A stretch of DNA of 36,834 bases, taken from Azolla pinnata. Taxonomy: Eukaryota; Streptophyta; Polypodiopsida; Salviniales; Salviniaceae. The notes beneath the pieces were generated by a model. It had not been told where the DNA came from, searched no databases, and saw only the letters and a list, made by a program, of their open reading frames with translations. The DNA lies in the NCBI GenBank assembly GCA_037176905.1, contig JBBBWG010021556.1, forward strand, positions 1 to 36,834, written 5' to 3'. Position numbers and translations under genes: made by a program. Positions 1 through 11,491 of the stretch are shown here, in pieces (the first letter of the stretch is position 1; every line of letters begins with the position of its first letter).

Positions 1-261
1 GCTTGGTGGCTATGTGCTAGAAACCCGCCCTGCCCCTCTCCCCCCCGCCCCGTTTTCTCTTGTCCTCGTCATAAGAATGGCTCTCTTGCATTTCATGAGC
101 CTGTCACCGCCAAGCTCCCATTGCTTGGTGTGTGCGCGCATGTGTGTGTTAGTTTACATTACATTAGATAAATCATGATCACGATCATCATCTTCTTCTT
201 CTACTTCTTCTTCTTAGAGGACATTGATCCTTAAGGTGGATTATAATGCATTGTGTGCTGG

Positions 262-293
<32 letters not shown>

Positions 294-694
294 TGGTGGT
301 GATGGTGATGCTGGTAACAGCGATGGCGATGACGATGACGGTGATGATGAGCTTCTGGATCACGCAATTTGCGAGGCATTTAGTTTGACTGCGATGCATC
401 ATCATCATGCGTGTGGAAAAAAAAGAAAAGGCAGTGCGATCGATGATGACATCGCATCTATTTGGGGCCATTGCTATGATCCATGGGTCAGTGGGGAAAC
501 ATGCAGAATCGTTGGTATATATGTGCAGAGGAACGAAAGCATTCCTTTGGAAAAAGACGAATGAAAGCGAGGAACTTGCTCCCAAATGAACCCCAGATTG
601 GGCACTCTTTGGGTTTGCCTTCGATCTTTCATATACATCGATCGAATTACGGAAGCATATCTCGAATCAGAATGATGTGGAAGCATTGCGCGCA
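1..694. other. Gene-free stretch with GAT/CAT trinucleotide runs
   Basis: No coding region is supported here. The stretch holds a TTC run near 190-215, a GAT run near 265-305 and short CATCAT runs near 395. The open frames over these runs encode poly-Asp, poly-His or poly-Ile and are products of the repeats. GATCGATC-type motifs are frequent. Confidence 0.6.
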
Positions 695-1036
695 GATCAG
701 ATTCGATCGAATACGGATTAATTAGCATTGTGCGCATATCAGATTCTATCGAATACGAATTAATTAGCACTGTGCGTATATCAGATTCTATTGAATACGG
801 ATTAATTAGCATTTTCCGCAGATCAGATTCTATCGAATAAAGATTAATTAGCATTGCGCGCATATCAGATTCTATCGAATACGGATTAATTAGCATTGTG
901 CGCATATCAGATTCTATCAAATACGGATTAATTAGCATTGTGCGCATATCAGATTCTATTGAATACGGATTAATTAGCATGATTGCGCGCATATCAGATT
1001 CCATCAAATACGGATTAATTAGCATTGTGCATATCT
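695..1036. repeat. Minisatellite, about eight copies of a 42-bp unit
   Basis: Units read approximately ATCAGATTCTATCGAATACG followed by GATTAATTAGCATTGTGCGC and two more bases. About eight copies stand head to tail and differ by a few substitutions; one copy near 985 carries a 3-bp insertion. Because 42 is a multiple of three, the minus strand stays open and reads as a 14-residue repeat (MLINPYSIESDMRT and variants). I see no sign that this frame is used. Confidence 0.9.
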
Positions 1037-1109
1037 CAAACCATAATAACGGCGCAACAAACCCCCGGTTATCTGAATTAAGAAGCTCGGAAAAACGAGT
1101 CGTTTTTTT

Positions 1110-1475
1110 CATTCGGAGTTTCTGATCGATTTGAGCAAACTGTGCAAGCACCCAAAGTCATCGTCCGAACAAACAACGAGCCTTTTTATCGTTCAGAATT
1201 TCTGATCGATTTGGGCAAACTATGCAAGCACCCATTTCGTCGTCTGAACAATGAGCCTTTATCGTTCGGAGTTTCTAATCGATTTCGAGCAAACTGTGCA
1301 AGCACCCAAAGTCATCGTCCGAACAAACAACGAGCCTTTTTATCGTTCAGAATTTCTGATCGATTTGGGCAAACTATGCAAGCACCCATTTCGTCGTCTG
1401 AACAATGAGCCTTTATCGTTCGGAGTTTCTAATCGATTTCGAGTAAACTGTGCAAGCACCCATTCTAGTGGTTTG
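1110..1475. repeat. Tandem repeat with a 154-bp dimeric period
   Basis: Two related half-units of about 75-80 bp alternate. Both carry a TTTCTGATCGATTT-like core followed by GCAAACTRTGCAAGCACCC. The A half continues with a CCAAAGTCATCGTCCG-like stretch and the B half with CATTTCGTCGTCTG. The GAGTTTCT landmark recurs at about 1116, 1270 and 1424, which gives the 154-bp higher-order period. The two full dimers are nearly identical, so the duplication is recent. It abuts the 42-bp minisatellite. Confidence 0.88.
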
Positions 1476-2877
1476 TTTGAACGCTAAACAAGTTACAACG
1501 AGATGAAACACCCTTCTTCTTCTTTTTTTTTAATCTTTTTGATCTGTCAAATGTAAGGGCTGACGAATTGAGGAGCAACATGAAATTGACAAGTGTGGTT
1601 GGTATCTTCCGCTTTTCACATTACAGACGAAAACACTCGTCTTTTACACGCTGCTACATATTGGTTTAAAAGCTCTCCAAATCAAGAGTTCTCCAATGTA
1701 ATCTTCGTTCTAAGATGTCACATAAACACCCGATTGACCTAAGGCTTGAAAGATAGTTCGTGATATTCGCATACTTGCAAATTATCATATGCCAATGGAT
1801 GAATGAAAAAACGGACGCAAATATTGCAGATATAAAATTTCACTACTTTTTGCAAAAGAGTTTTGTAGTTAAACTTAGCTTAGTGATGAAATTTGTGTGT
1901 ATTATTTTATGAACCAAGATTCAGATCCCACTGTATATCTCCACAACATATGTAGATAATACATGTCCACAATTGTGGAATCAAGTGCTTCCCTATCGGT
2001 CACGGGTAGCCATGTGATCCCCATCCATAACGCTCTTGATCTTGGTCTAAGGTAATAACGAACTGGAAATATATTCTCGGGATCCATGGTATGTTGTATA
2101 GCCTTTAGCTCAAAATCACAATGATGGAGATTGTGTCTTCTAAAACATGAAAATTTGTCCTTCAACTTGCTAATAATTCACTTTGTTTTCGACATTTCTA
2201 ACATTAAATCCCCTAAAACTAGAAAAAAAATAGAGCCTTGAAACAAAGACCAATCGGTATAGTAATAAGCTCTCTTTCAAATCTAACTGCAACCATAATT
2301 TTGTAGTAATTTGAACGTTACATATAATGCCATATATTTGAAATTACTTACAATGAAATCATATTGTAAGGTGTATAAACTTTAGCATTCATTTACAACC
2401 CCCTCATCGAAGAAGTAAGTTGCCATTCACAAAAGGACTCGGATGATGTTTGTTTTGTTATTAGATTGATAAGAAACAACCTTCCAAGCTTAAAGCATAA
2501 TATAACTACACAATTCTATCATCAAAACAATGTCATTGAACTTGAAAGAGAGCTTTATCAAACGGATTCACAATCTGACACAGTCAAATTGAAGTTGAAG
2601 GACCACGATCTCTCTACCTCATGCTTGCACGACCTTGTGAAACAATAGCTTTTGCTTTTGAATTAGCTTTGACACCTCGTCAAGTTTCGGACACTCTGAC
2701 ACTTTCTTTAACAATATGAAGCTATTTGAACTTCCCAATTCTTCTTCAGTAACCATTGAAATTCGACATAATATTACTCTCTTCTGGAGCATCTAATCAG
2801 GTATATGAAATCGTATTGCACCAAGATAGAAAAAAACATATTTTTCATGAAAGAAGAAAGAGAACAGAATTCAGCAG

Positions 2878-2988
2878 GTTCCCCCCATGCTTCCTTTTTC
2901 TTCCTTGAACTCGTTTCTTTCTTTCTTTGCTCTGTTCCCCCCATGCTTCCTTTTTCTTCCTTGAACTTGTTTCTTTCTTTCTTTGCCC
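2878..2988. repeat. Direct tandem duplication of a pyrimidine-rich 59-bp unit
   Basis: The sequence CCCCCCATGCTTCCTTTTTC and what follows (TTCCTTGAAC, then TTTCTTTCTTTCTTTGC) occurs twice, at about 2879 and 2938, with one C/T difference in the core. The surroundings are (CTTT)n rich. Confidence 0.8.
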
Positions 2989-3572
2989 TGGGCCAATTTT
3001 GGTCTTAGAAGACGTTAATATGTCTTTCTTTCTTTCTTTCTATTTAAATTGTCGTGCAATACATCAATAGAAAGCCCTCAATGAGATGGTCCCAACAAGA
3101 GGCAGATTTCAGTCAACTACCACCTCCATAATTCTCTCTCTTTCTCTCCAAAATGCTTTATAATATACACGAACACCGACAAGATTGAGGAAAAAGAAGA
3201 TGCAACAGAATGCATTCAATCATTAACAATAGTCATTATTCCTTATGAATGTTTTGCTCACAGTTTAGAAATCAGATTGCCCAAAATCACTACCAAATTT
3301 AATAGGATTCTGACACACCAACAGCAATGCATGGAACCCTGAGATTCCAGGACTGACACCAAAGTCAGATTCATACTGCTCCTCTTTGTTGTTTAATCTT
3401 GTTCTGTCCTCTTTGCTACTTACTATCATATCCAACTCAGTGGCAGCTCTCCAGATTGTAAAGCTCGACTCAAATGCACAAAGTAAAACGTTGAGAGATT
3501 CATCCTTCGTTTTCCATTCTGTAAATTATATGTAATCTGTGGCAAAAGATGGCGATGTATGAAAGGTAACGT

Positions 3573-3791
3573 CAACAACTTCTTGTGCATACCAAGCACT
3601 GATTATAATGAGAACGTAAAAGATGTACTGATATAATATGCAGTAATTGCTCCACACACAGTTGAAACCAATCATACAAATCAACAGCCTCTTGTGCATC
3701 CCAAGCATTTGATTATAACGAGAACATAAAAGATGTATTGATTAATATACAGTAATTGCTCGATACACAGTTGAAACCAATCATACAAATC
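3573..3791. repeat. Tandem duplication of about 109 bp
   Basis: Two diverged copies are adjacent, about 3573-3681 and 3682-3791. Both contain CTTGTGCAT, then GATTATAAYGAGAAC, then CAGTAATTGCTC, and both end in CAGTTGAAACCAATCATACA. The copies differ at roughly one base in ten, so this is an older duplication than the 154-bp array. Confidence 0.85.
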
Positions 3792-5807
3792 ATGGCATTA
3801 TTTTGTTAGCAGGTTTAATGAGACGGGGGCTTTCTTCATACATTTGTGATGATGCGAAAGATGTATGCATCATACATCACCTTGCATCTGCACTGAAAAT
3901 ATCATTCTACTGTTGTTTGTAGCCCTTCCATCATTGGACCTATCAACCAAAATGGAACCTTCTAAAACATTTAACACATACAAGCAGCTTGAGACCTCAA
4001 TTAAAAACCTTTTCATTTCAAAAGAAAACGTCAGGAAGGTCATGAAAGCCCCATTTTTTCTTTTTAAAACTTAATTGATGGGCCATATCTGAAGTCTTCT
4101 ACACAGAAGCACAAATTTTTTTCTTAGCGATCTGTTGAACGTGTCATTCATTTCAATCGATTTAATTTCTCAACAAGCACGATTTGGACTTTTTATATAA
4201 TAAGTCGTGTACCAATCCAATCGAAAGACCAAAAGCACAAGTTTTCCCAATGCCAGCATTGTTTTTGCGTAAAATAATAGATACTCAAACTCATCATTCT
4301 ACGAGCATATCTGTTCATGATCTCTCCAGTTTCTCATGCAAGTCTTGTTTTGTTTGGATTTGACCTTATGTTTGTTCAACACCATATAACAAATTAAAAT
4401 TAATAGGACTCACAAATTTTCGTTGTCACGTTTCATAAAATCTAAAGTTAAAAATGTACTTAAATTTGATGCCTACAGATAACCCCAAAAACCTTAATAT
4501 GCTGCACAGCATCCACGCAAGCACGCACACACACAGCGGCATTTTAACGATTGTTTTCTTTTGTATTAACATTAAATTTGTGATTATATATCTTGATTTG
4601 CAATTTCCCTGGGACAAGATCAGTGTTTAGGATTTGGAAGCAGGTGGTGACGGCAGTATGAGATTACTATGAGCGTCTTGAAACGATCATTCTAAAGAAG
4701 ACATCAGTTTCTAACAATATTCTTGCACATAAAGACATAAACATGTGAGTAAATCTTGATTCTTGTGATTTCTATGGGGAAAGCTTGGGATTTAGGATTT
4801 AGATATGGATAGTGAAGCATCCTGAAACAAACATCCTGGATAAGTCTAGTGTTTACCAGCAGAGATCTCAAACAAAGACACATACGCAGTGAGCATTACA
4901 CTCTATCATGGTATAAATACCCACACGAAAAAAAGATTCCAATGCACTTGTTAACATGTAAACATAATTAATACCCGGCTTTGTTTGTAGAAGGCATGAG
5001 TTCTCCATCCGTTTAATAATAAGGCTTTTGATACAGCAACTCTCGCAATGCTTTCCTAGCTGTCAAAAATTAAACATAAAAAAATCTGAATATGCAACCA
5101 TTGACATTTCCTAGCTTTACTGAATTCACCGCTTGGAAAGGGGAGGAAAAAGAAAATAAATACCTTACGAGTGTATATTTTACAGATTTTATTCATTGAT
5201 GCAGTGAGGACTGACTCAAGCAGTTAGTGAAAATTAACATGCTATTTGTACACGTATTTATTATTGCATCTTCAAGATTATGATCTGAATAATACTGCAT
5301 CACAACATAATTATAAATATCCCTGAAAATGCCCAAAAAGTGTTTCGACTTCAAATTTTTTGGTTCAAATAAATGGGGATATATAGATATCAGCCCTACC
5401 CTGTATGGATATTGTTTGATATAACCCAGACATGTGAGGAAAAAGCATCTACTGGTGAATTACATTTAGACTTTCTCAAAAAAGTAAGAATATGTAAAAT
5501 GGATAGCCATAATAGGGTAATTCCTATTCTTGTATTCTTGTACAGACAGGTGGAAAAATGCACCCTGATCAAGGGGTAACTATTCACATTCAATCTCTTG
5601 CCCTATAAGGACTACTTTTTTGAAACTAGTAAATAAGCTCTTCTACTTTAAAAAGACAAGTTTCAAGCAAGTTCAAAACAGAAAAGCACATAAGTAGATA
5701 CATGCCTTTGAAGCTCCATACCATGGTGACATCTCATTCTTCACAAAGTGCTTTCTGAAGAAGGAGATGCTAGTGAATTTGAAATAAGAACCCTTCAACC
5801 TTTACTT

Positions 5808-8800
5808 CTACATTAGAAAGTAAATATTTTTGGTGAACTTCGTTTCCGAGAAAACTTCAACTTCAGATAGAAAAACTGCCATGACCGGTCTGTGATCTGA
5901 CAGGAAAAGCTCCTCGCGCTTATAAGAAATCTGGCGCAGCCCTTTACCATGCCATAGAATGCGATCACACCTGTCGAAACATTTCGATCATCTGAATCCA
6001 TTTGAGACAAAAAGAGAGAGATTGTAATTAAATGTATTAATGATTCCATACAAACTACTTCCAACGCTTTTAACTTTTATATAAGCAGGACATAGAAATT
6101 ATAATACTGATAATATCTCATGTACTCATGTTCATCATCACAGCTGAAAAACATAGAAATGATAACACAAACATGACATAAAAATAAGTCATGAGCATAC
6201 CATGCGGGTGAACGACGCTTGTCCCCAGGTTTTGCATTTTCTCCAGCATAGCGATTGGAATCAACCTCATATTTGTATGTAGGGGGGAAATCTATGAGAC
6301 CTTCAAGCCACCCATCAAATGCTCCACCTTCTCTCATCTCTTTCTTGAGCTGTAAGGGATACAAAAATAATATGGCATATAGCAGATGATGGATGACCCC
6401 TACACAGAAATGCTCTGAAAACAAGAGTATGGTGAACTTATCTACTTCTACGGATTTATACATGAAGTCACCATTCACTTTTCAAGATATCTAAAAGAGT
6501 TCTTTTGGTACTATAAAAGAACTAGTTTTTGTGTACCAAGCTAGTGACCATGCCCTGGATCCACTTGCCTGATCCTTCCGGAGAAGAGCTGTCCAATCTT
6601 CTCTTGCTACAAGAAACCTTGTTTCAGTTTCTGAAAGATTGAGCCGGTAGTTTAAATCCCCAAGAAAAATTATCTGGCTGCCAGATTAAAAACCAAAGAG
6701 AGAAACTTTTTACCACTATGATGACATAACTACAAATTCATGCATGGACGGCTGGTTTAAAATAATAAGAACAGATAGTACTACATGTATTTGTTTCTGA
6801 AATTTGAAGGCAATATAAGAAATTCGTCAGTTACTAAAAATGATTCAGCATTTGTCAGTTAATAAAAATGATTTCATGTTTCTGAAATTTGAAGGCAATA
6901 TCAGAAAAGAGACTTCTTACTCATGTTCCCATATTTTTCTTGGAAGATGCGTATGAGCTCCCTTGGAGGATGAAAACCGGGTGCGTTTCAATATTTCGCT
7001 CACATCTGCATTCCTCCGGAGTTCATCACCTTCCTTGTCTCCAGATGTCAGATGAGTGCACACGAAACAGAAGCTCGTCTCATAAAGCACCATACTCACA
7101 GATACAGAACCCTATAATCCATAAGCCAATGTTTCACTTCATGGATTTTGTCCACTAATGTACTTCAACTATACAATATGTATAACATGGCCTCTGAGAC
7201 ACAAACATACAATGATCATGATCACAAACAATGTCCCCTCCAAAGCCCTACCAGCGGGTGTTTCACCAAACATCATTTATTAAAATGTGCTAGTGAATGA
7301 TATAGATAGATAGACAGACAGACATATATATAGATATAGATACTAGATACATACATATATATGTATCTATGCATGTATGTATGTAATATACAGAAAAAGA
7401 GGGAGATTAAGATACCTTATTTCCCATGCAACCCATTATGCCAAGGCCAACAGAAGAGACCCTCAAATTGTGTATGAACCGATGTAACTTCCTTCGGACC
7501 CACACCGAGATGTGTATCCCAACCATTTGCTTGCTAGCAACTCGAATATAACGTACTCTCTTCTTGATAGGACTGGGGTGAATTTTTATAACCCCAAATT
7601 CACAAGCCCTCGGCTCATCATCAGTTGATCCACCATTAAGTGGGTGATTACGAGGAGTATACCCATTCATGGTGGTTTCTTTCTCATTCCTCTTGTGATT
7701 TTGTAGAGCAATGCACTCACTGCACCTATAAACTTCAATTGAATTCGTTTTTCCATTATTTATATCTTTATAACCCTCTAATTCGTTTGATTCTGAAAGG
7801 GCATTATCCAGCTCTGAATTGCTCGTTTCTTCGTCAATCAGGATGCCTTCCACATCGATTTCTTCATTCCCAACAAGTACATCATATCCCTCAGGCTCGA
7901 TACCTCTAGATGGCGAGGGGGGAGCACTAAAGGAAGCCAAATCATCCTTCAGTCTTGATTTATTTAGAGTTTCCCTGACAAGAGCTTGCCATTGCATTGC
8001 CGGGCCATTGTCTTCGTTGCCAAAGACATTGCTTGCATTCAAAGGCACGATTTCCTGGAAACTGGAACCCAAAACATGGACACGTCCATCAGCATATTGT
8101 TCATTTTCATAGACGCTTGCATTTTCATTCCTTTTTTATGCTGCAGAGTGGGAGAGGGTTCACTACACATAAAAACATCTATCATGTGCGCATTGCCAAG
8201 GCATATGATCAAGAAAGTCTTATTTGTGGATTTATCAAGATTCAAATGCACATCCCTCTCCTATTAAATCTACCTTTTACCTTCTTCATCACATGGCACC
8301 TCATGTATGTACAAAACATATAAAGATATGAAAGGCTCAAATCCTTCTCTAATACTTATGTGTGTCGCATCATTTGGGTGAATGGGATCATGATCTAGGC
8401 AATGAATTTCCCCGACATGAGTTACTTCAAATGGTAGAACTTCATTGAGTTCATGGCCATGCAAGAGGATGGAATCATTCAAACATTTGTTGGATGCATA
8501 CTCAATAGATCAGGAAAAAAACATTAATGACTATATTTACAAGAGAGAGAGTGTGTGAGAGTGTGTGTGCGTGTGCGTGTGTGCGTGTGTGTGAAGGAGA
8601 GGGAGACAGAGAAGGAGAGAGTGAAAGATTGTTAGATGAGTGTGTATCCTACCCAATCACATAGATATCAGCAGGTTTGTTCATTTGAAGCCATCCATGT
8701 AGTTCTAGTTGTGTTGATGGTTCCCTTCCCCCAACATTCCACGTGCCAACATATATTCTGTGATACAAACAAGTCATATATATTTTCTGATGCCAGAATC

Positions 8801-10659
8801 GGTATAAAAATAGATAGTTCTCTTGCTAGCATTATAAACAACAGAAAAAGAACTTTGCCATACTGTAGTTCCTCCTTGCGGATGTATTCCCTTTTCAATA
8901 TCACGGATTTCCCTCTTTTTGCGGGCATATACTTGTTTCTTGATCTTTTACCTGCAAGAAGCAAGTTATAAATGAACGGATAAAAAGAGATGCAGTTCGT
9001 TTTCATATTGTAATATACTAGATTTGTTATCTTATCCACTCTCTGTCACAAGATTCAAAAAAAGAAACTATATGAGACGTTCATGCCTGTGGGAATGTAA
9101 CTTGGAGAAACAATATCATAAATAAAAACACCCTTTTTCTACGTATTCAGTTCTAATGTCAGACTAAGCTGTGCGGTCGGTGCATTTTAGGCCATTAAGA
9201 TTAAATGCATATGGATTTGGGGTGTTTTTATCAAAGAAATCAACAGACACTAACAAGAGTTTCTAAAAGCCACCAACGATTTAACTTTCGAAATGTTTCT
9301 ACTATTTTTATCTGTTTTGTTTACAGGAACTAAACGCTTGACATTTTCCAGTATGCAAAAGAGATGTTCATTTCCTATATGGTTACAGCCTTCGATCAAC
9401 ATGGTTAGCTTCTGGAAAGCAATGCTCTACATCTCACAACTAAGGAAACTCCATGGTATCTAGAAGTTGATTCAAATCTACAATGCTTGAGTCGATTGTA
9501 AGCAGAACAAAAGGATGGATACAAATTACATATAACACTAAGAGGCTAGACCAACATACAGTTTTCTTCAAAAACAAAGTACTCAAGCTATTGCTTTTTC
9601 TTTTCCCACAATAATTTACTTCCATCAGTTACTATAGAAAACATCCCAAAAGTCTATAACCACTAATACATAGGTCTCAAACTATAAAACTTTAAAGGTG
9701 GAGGAAATTTTTCATGAACCCTTCTTTTCAGTGGTTATGGATGCCTCATCACATCAAATACTTTTGGTGGAGCTACCAAATCCCTTGGCATGATTCAGAA
9801 TAGCCATACAGCAGAGTGTGGCTGAAGTCATGTGGTATTGGTGGAGCTTACTGAAATAAAATTAAACCAACGTTTTAACTAATGCCTATGCCAGATGTCA
9901 TCCCTATAGCCAAGATTCTTCTTTGTTGCACATGGCATTATATCAACAATAATATCACAAGAAAATAGAAATCAGCTTTTTCTTTGCGTTTTTCTATATT
10001 CCATTAGGCATTAGGAATCTCTGTCTCAAGTCCACTCGTGATCTTTGTGATGATTATGCCTCATGTGTGCATGTGCACATATGTTTTAGTAAATTGGAGT
10101 TGACAAGCCTTTAAATTCAAGCATATCTTTGGAATTTCTTTGCTGAGTTCATCCATAATCATGGATATGATTAAGTTCCAGGGGTGTGTGAGTGTGTGTG
10201 TGTGTTTGTAAATTGGCAACGAAACCAGTTTTCCTTCAAGTTTTGCATATTGCATTTAAATATCTTATCAAATTCATCCGTGAACTTTGCAATGATTATG
10301 TTTTAAGTTGCTTTGCGTGTGTGTGTGTGTGCGCGCATGCATGTGCATGCGTGTGTGTGTTTACCTCGACTATAGCCAGAATACTCGTCATCGCTATCTG
10401 CATCGGTTTCTTCCCCATCTTCTTCTGCTTCTTCGTCTTCATCTCTACCTTCATCTGCACTGAACTCATCTTCAATTGGGTCGTCGGGGTCATTGAACCA
10501 TTTCTTCCTCACCATATGCGGCCACAATAACTGCATAGATTAACAAGAACACGTATGCCCGCTTATTTCAAACATCAACTGATTCTCACTCAGATTGTGC
10601 TTTGTTTGGATTGATCTAATGTGATCGCATCAACAAAAATATTCTCTTACCTTTGACAT
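5808..10659 (-). CDS. Type I inositol polyphosphate 5-phosphatase, nine coding exons, 541 aa
   Basis: Exons on the minus strand: 10651-10659, 10365-10530, 8864-8951, 8653-8757, 7416-8061, 6921-7111, 6569-6677, 6201-6349 and 5808-5970. Phases join without a stop (1626 nt). The family removes the 5-phosphate of inositol phosphates or phosphoinositides in Ca2+/lipid signalling. The N-terminus ([13 protein letters not shown], residues 4-16) and an acidic stretch (about 20-50) are typical of the plant type I group. Catalytic landmarks are YVGTWNVGG (90-98), FQEIVP (124-129), SKQMVG and GNKGSVS before and around residue 338, [18 protein letters not shown] (358-375), GDLNYR (408-413), PPTYKY (460-465), SPAWCDRIL (485-493) and SDHRPV (512-517). 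Residues about 140-290 are the usual variable insert. The first coding exon holds only ATG TCA AAG. Intron 7 starts with GC. The residue two before GDLNYR is F and the one before it L, where many relatives have W-F. Subfamily and substrate are not decided. Confidence 0.95.
6350..6568 (-). other. GC-AG intron 7 of the 5-phosphatase gene
   Basis: The donor reads GATCAG followed by GCAAGT, and the acceptor is CCCTTACAG. This joins KDQ to LKKEMREGG, which is the expected continuity for the family. No GT near the donor keeps frame and homology. AG/GCAAGT is the strong donor context known for plant GC-AG introns. Confidence 0.88.
7290..7390. repeat. GATA/GACA/ATAC compound microsatellite in intron 5
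   Basis: Runs of GATAGATAGACAGACAGACA pass into TATATAGATATAGATA and then ATACATACATATATATG. They lie wholly inside the 304-nt intron 5 of the phosphatase gene, about 25 bp from exon 5. Confidence 0.85.
8540..8625. repeat. GA/GT microsatellite in intron 4 of the phosphatase gene
   Basis: AGAGAGAGAGTGTGTGAGAG runs into GTGTGTGTGCGTGTGCGTGT and then GGAGAGGGAGACAGAGAAGG, close to the 5' splice site of the intron on the minus strand (exon 4 ends at 8653). Confidence 0.85.
8952..10364 (-). other. Long intron 2 of the 5-phosphatase gene
   Basis: This 1413-nt intron lies between the acidic N-terminal exon and the exon encoding [14 protein letters not shown]. It is AT-rich and contains a (GT)n/CATGCATG patch at about 10185-10205 and 10315-10360, just downstream of the donor. 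No gene is visible inside. Confidence 0.8.
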
Positions 10660-11354
10660 TTTGCTTCTAGTCTCCCTCAGTCCTGTCTATCTGCAGATCA
10701 ACAAGACAACCCCAAAAAATCAAATGTAACTCTCAATTTTCTGCGAGTTAGTTCATGTGTGATCCAAAGCCATGGAACTCGTACTGGACTCCAGTACCTA
10801 GATACACGAAAATTACACCAACACCACACAAATAGTATGCACAATTCACACACTGTAACTACTTGTAAGTATTTTTGTACAAAACATGATGCATATATAC
10901 AGCTAGTACTGACACTAAGCATGCAAAAATACAAATGAAGAGATCACGCATTTACAGGCGTGTGTGCATCAATGCGTACAAGGACGATGTATCTGCAAAG
11001 ATTATACATAAAATCGATTGTATACGGTTCGGATAAACACGAACTACGTGCAGGCATTTGCACAAAAAAACGAAATGTGTATGTATGTAGCGTCTACTGC
11101 TGCACATATTGAGCTCATAGTGTAGAAGTATACTACTATATACACATACTAAGAGCTTATGCAGCTCCGACAAGTGTGTGAATCTGTTGCAAAGAGAGAT
11201 GAAATGGGTGTTTGCGCAAAAAGAAGGACGTGCGTGTGTACGTGTAAGCAGAATGCAGAAACGGATACGATTGCAGAGGCATCATACGAGAGGATGATGC
11301 ATGCTAACAAGGGCAGTAAGGTGCGATCCATCATCAGGATTACAAAGACTGAGC

Positions 11355-11355
<1 letters not shown>

Positions 11356-11391
<36 letters not shown>
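11356..11391. repeat. (GATA)n tract abutting the assembly gap
   Basis: At least nine AGAT/GATA units run straight into the N block. The unit count is unknown because the array is cut by the gap. Confidence 0.95.
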
Positions 11392-11491
11392 NNNNNNNNN
11401 NNNNNNNNNNNNNNNNNNNNNNNNNNNNNNNNNNNNNNNNNNNNNNNNNNNNNNNNNNNNNNNNNNNNNNNNNNNNNNNNNNNNNNNNNNN
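11392..11491. other. Assembly gap of exactly 100 N
   Basis: One hundred N bases: 9 to the end of the line at 11400, 60 more, then 31. This is a conventional placeholder length, so the true size is unknown. Translations crossing it have no meaning. Confidence 1.

Larger units (their letters stand above)
1476..5807. other. AT-rich intergenic stretch without a recognised gene
   Basis: I found no protein family, RNA gene or mobile-element domain here. Open frames are short (90 residues or fewer), AT-rich and unlike known proteins. Two local duplications are listed separately. The part just below 5808 should contain the 3' UTR and poly(A) region of the minus-strand phosphatase gene, but no single signal stands out. 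Confidence 0.55.

Noticed and set aside
474..1151. 225-codon minus-strand frame with 14-residue repeats
   Set aside because: It arises from a 42-bp minisatellite whose unit is a multiple of three. The flanking parts match nothing and no splice or start context supports a gene.
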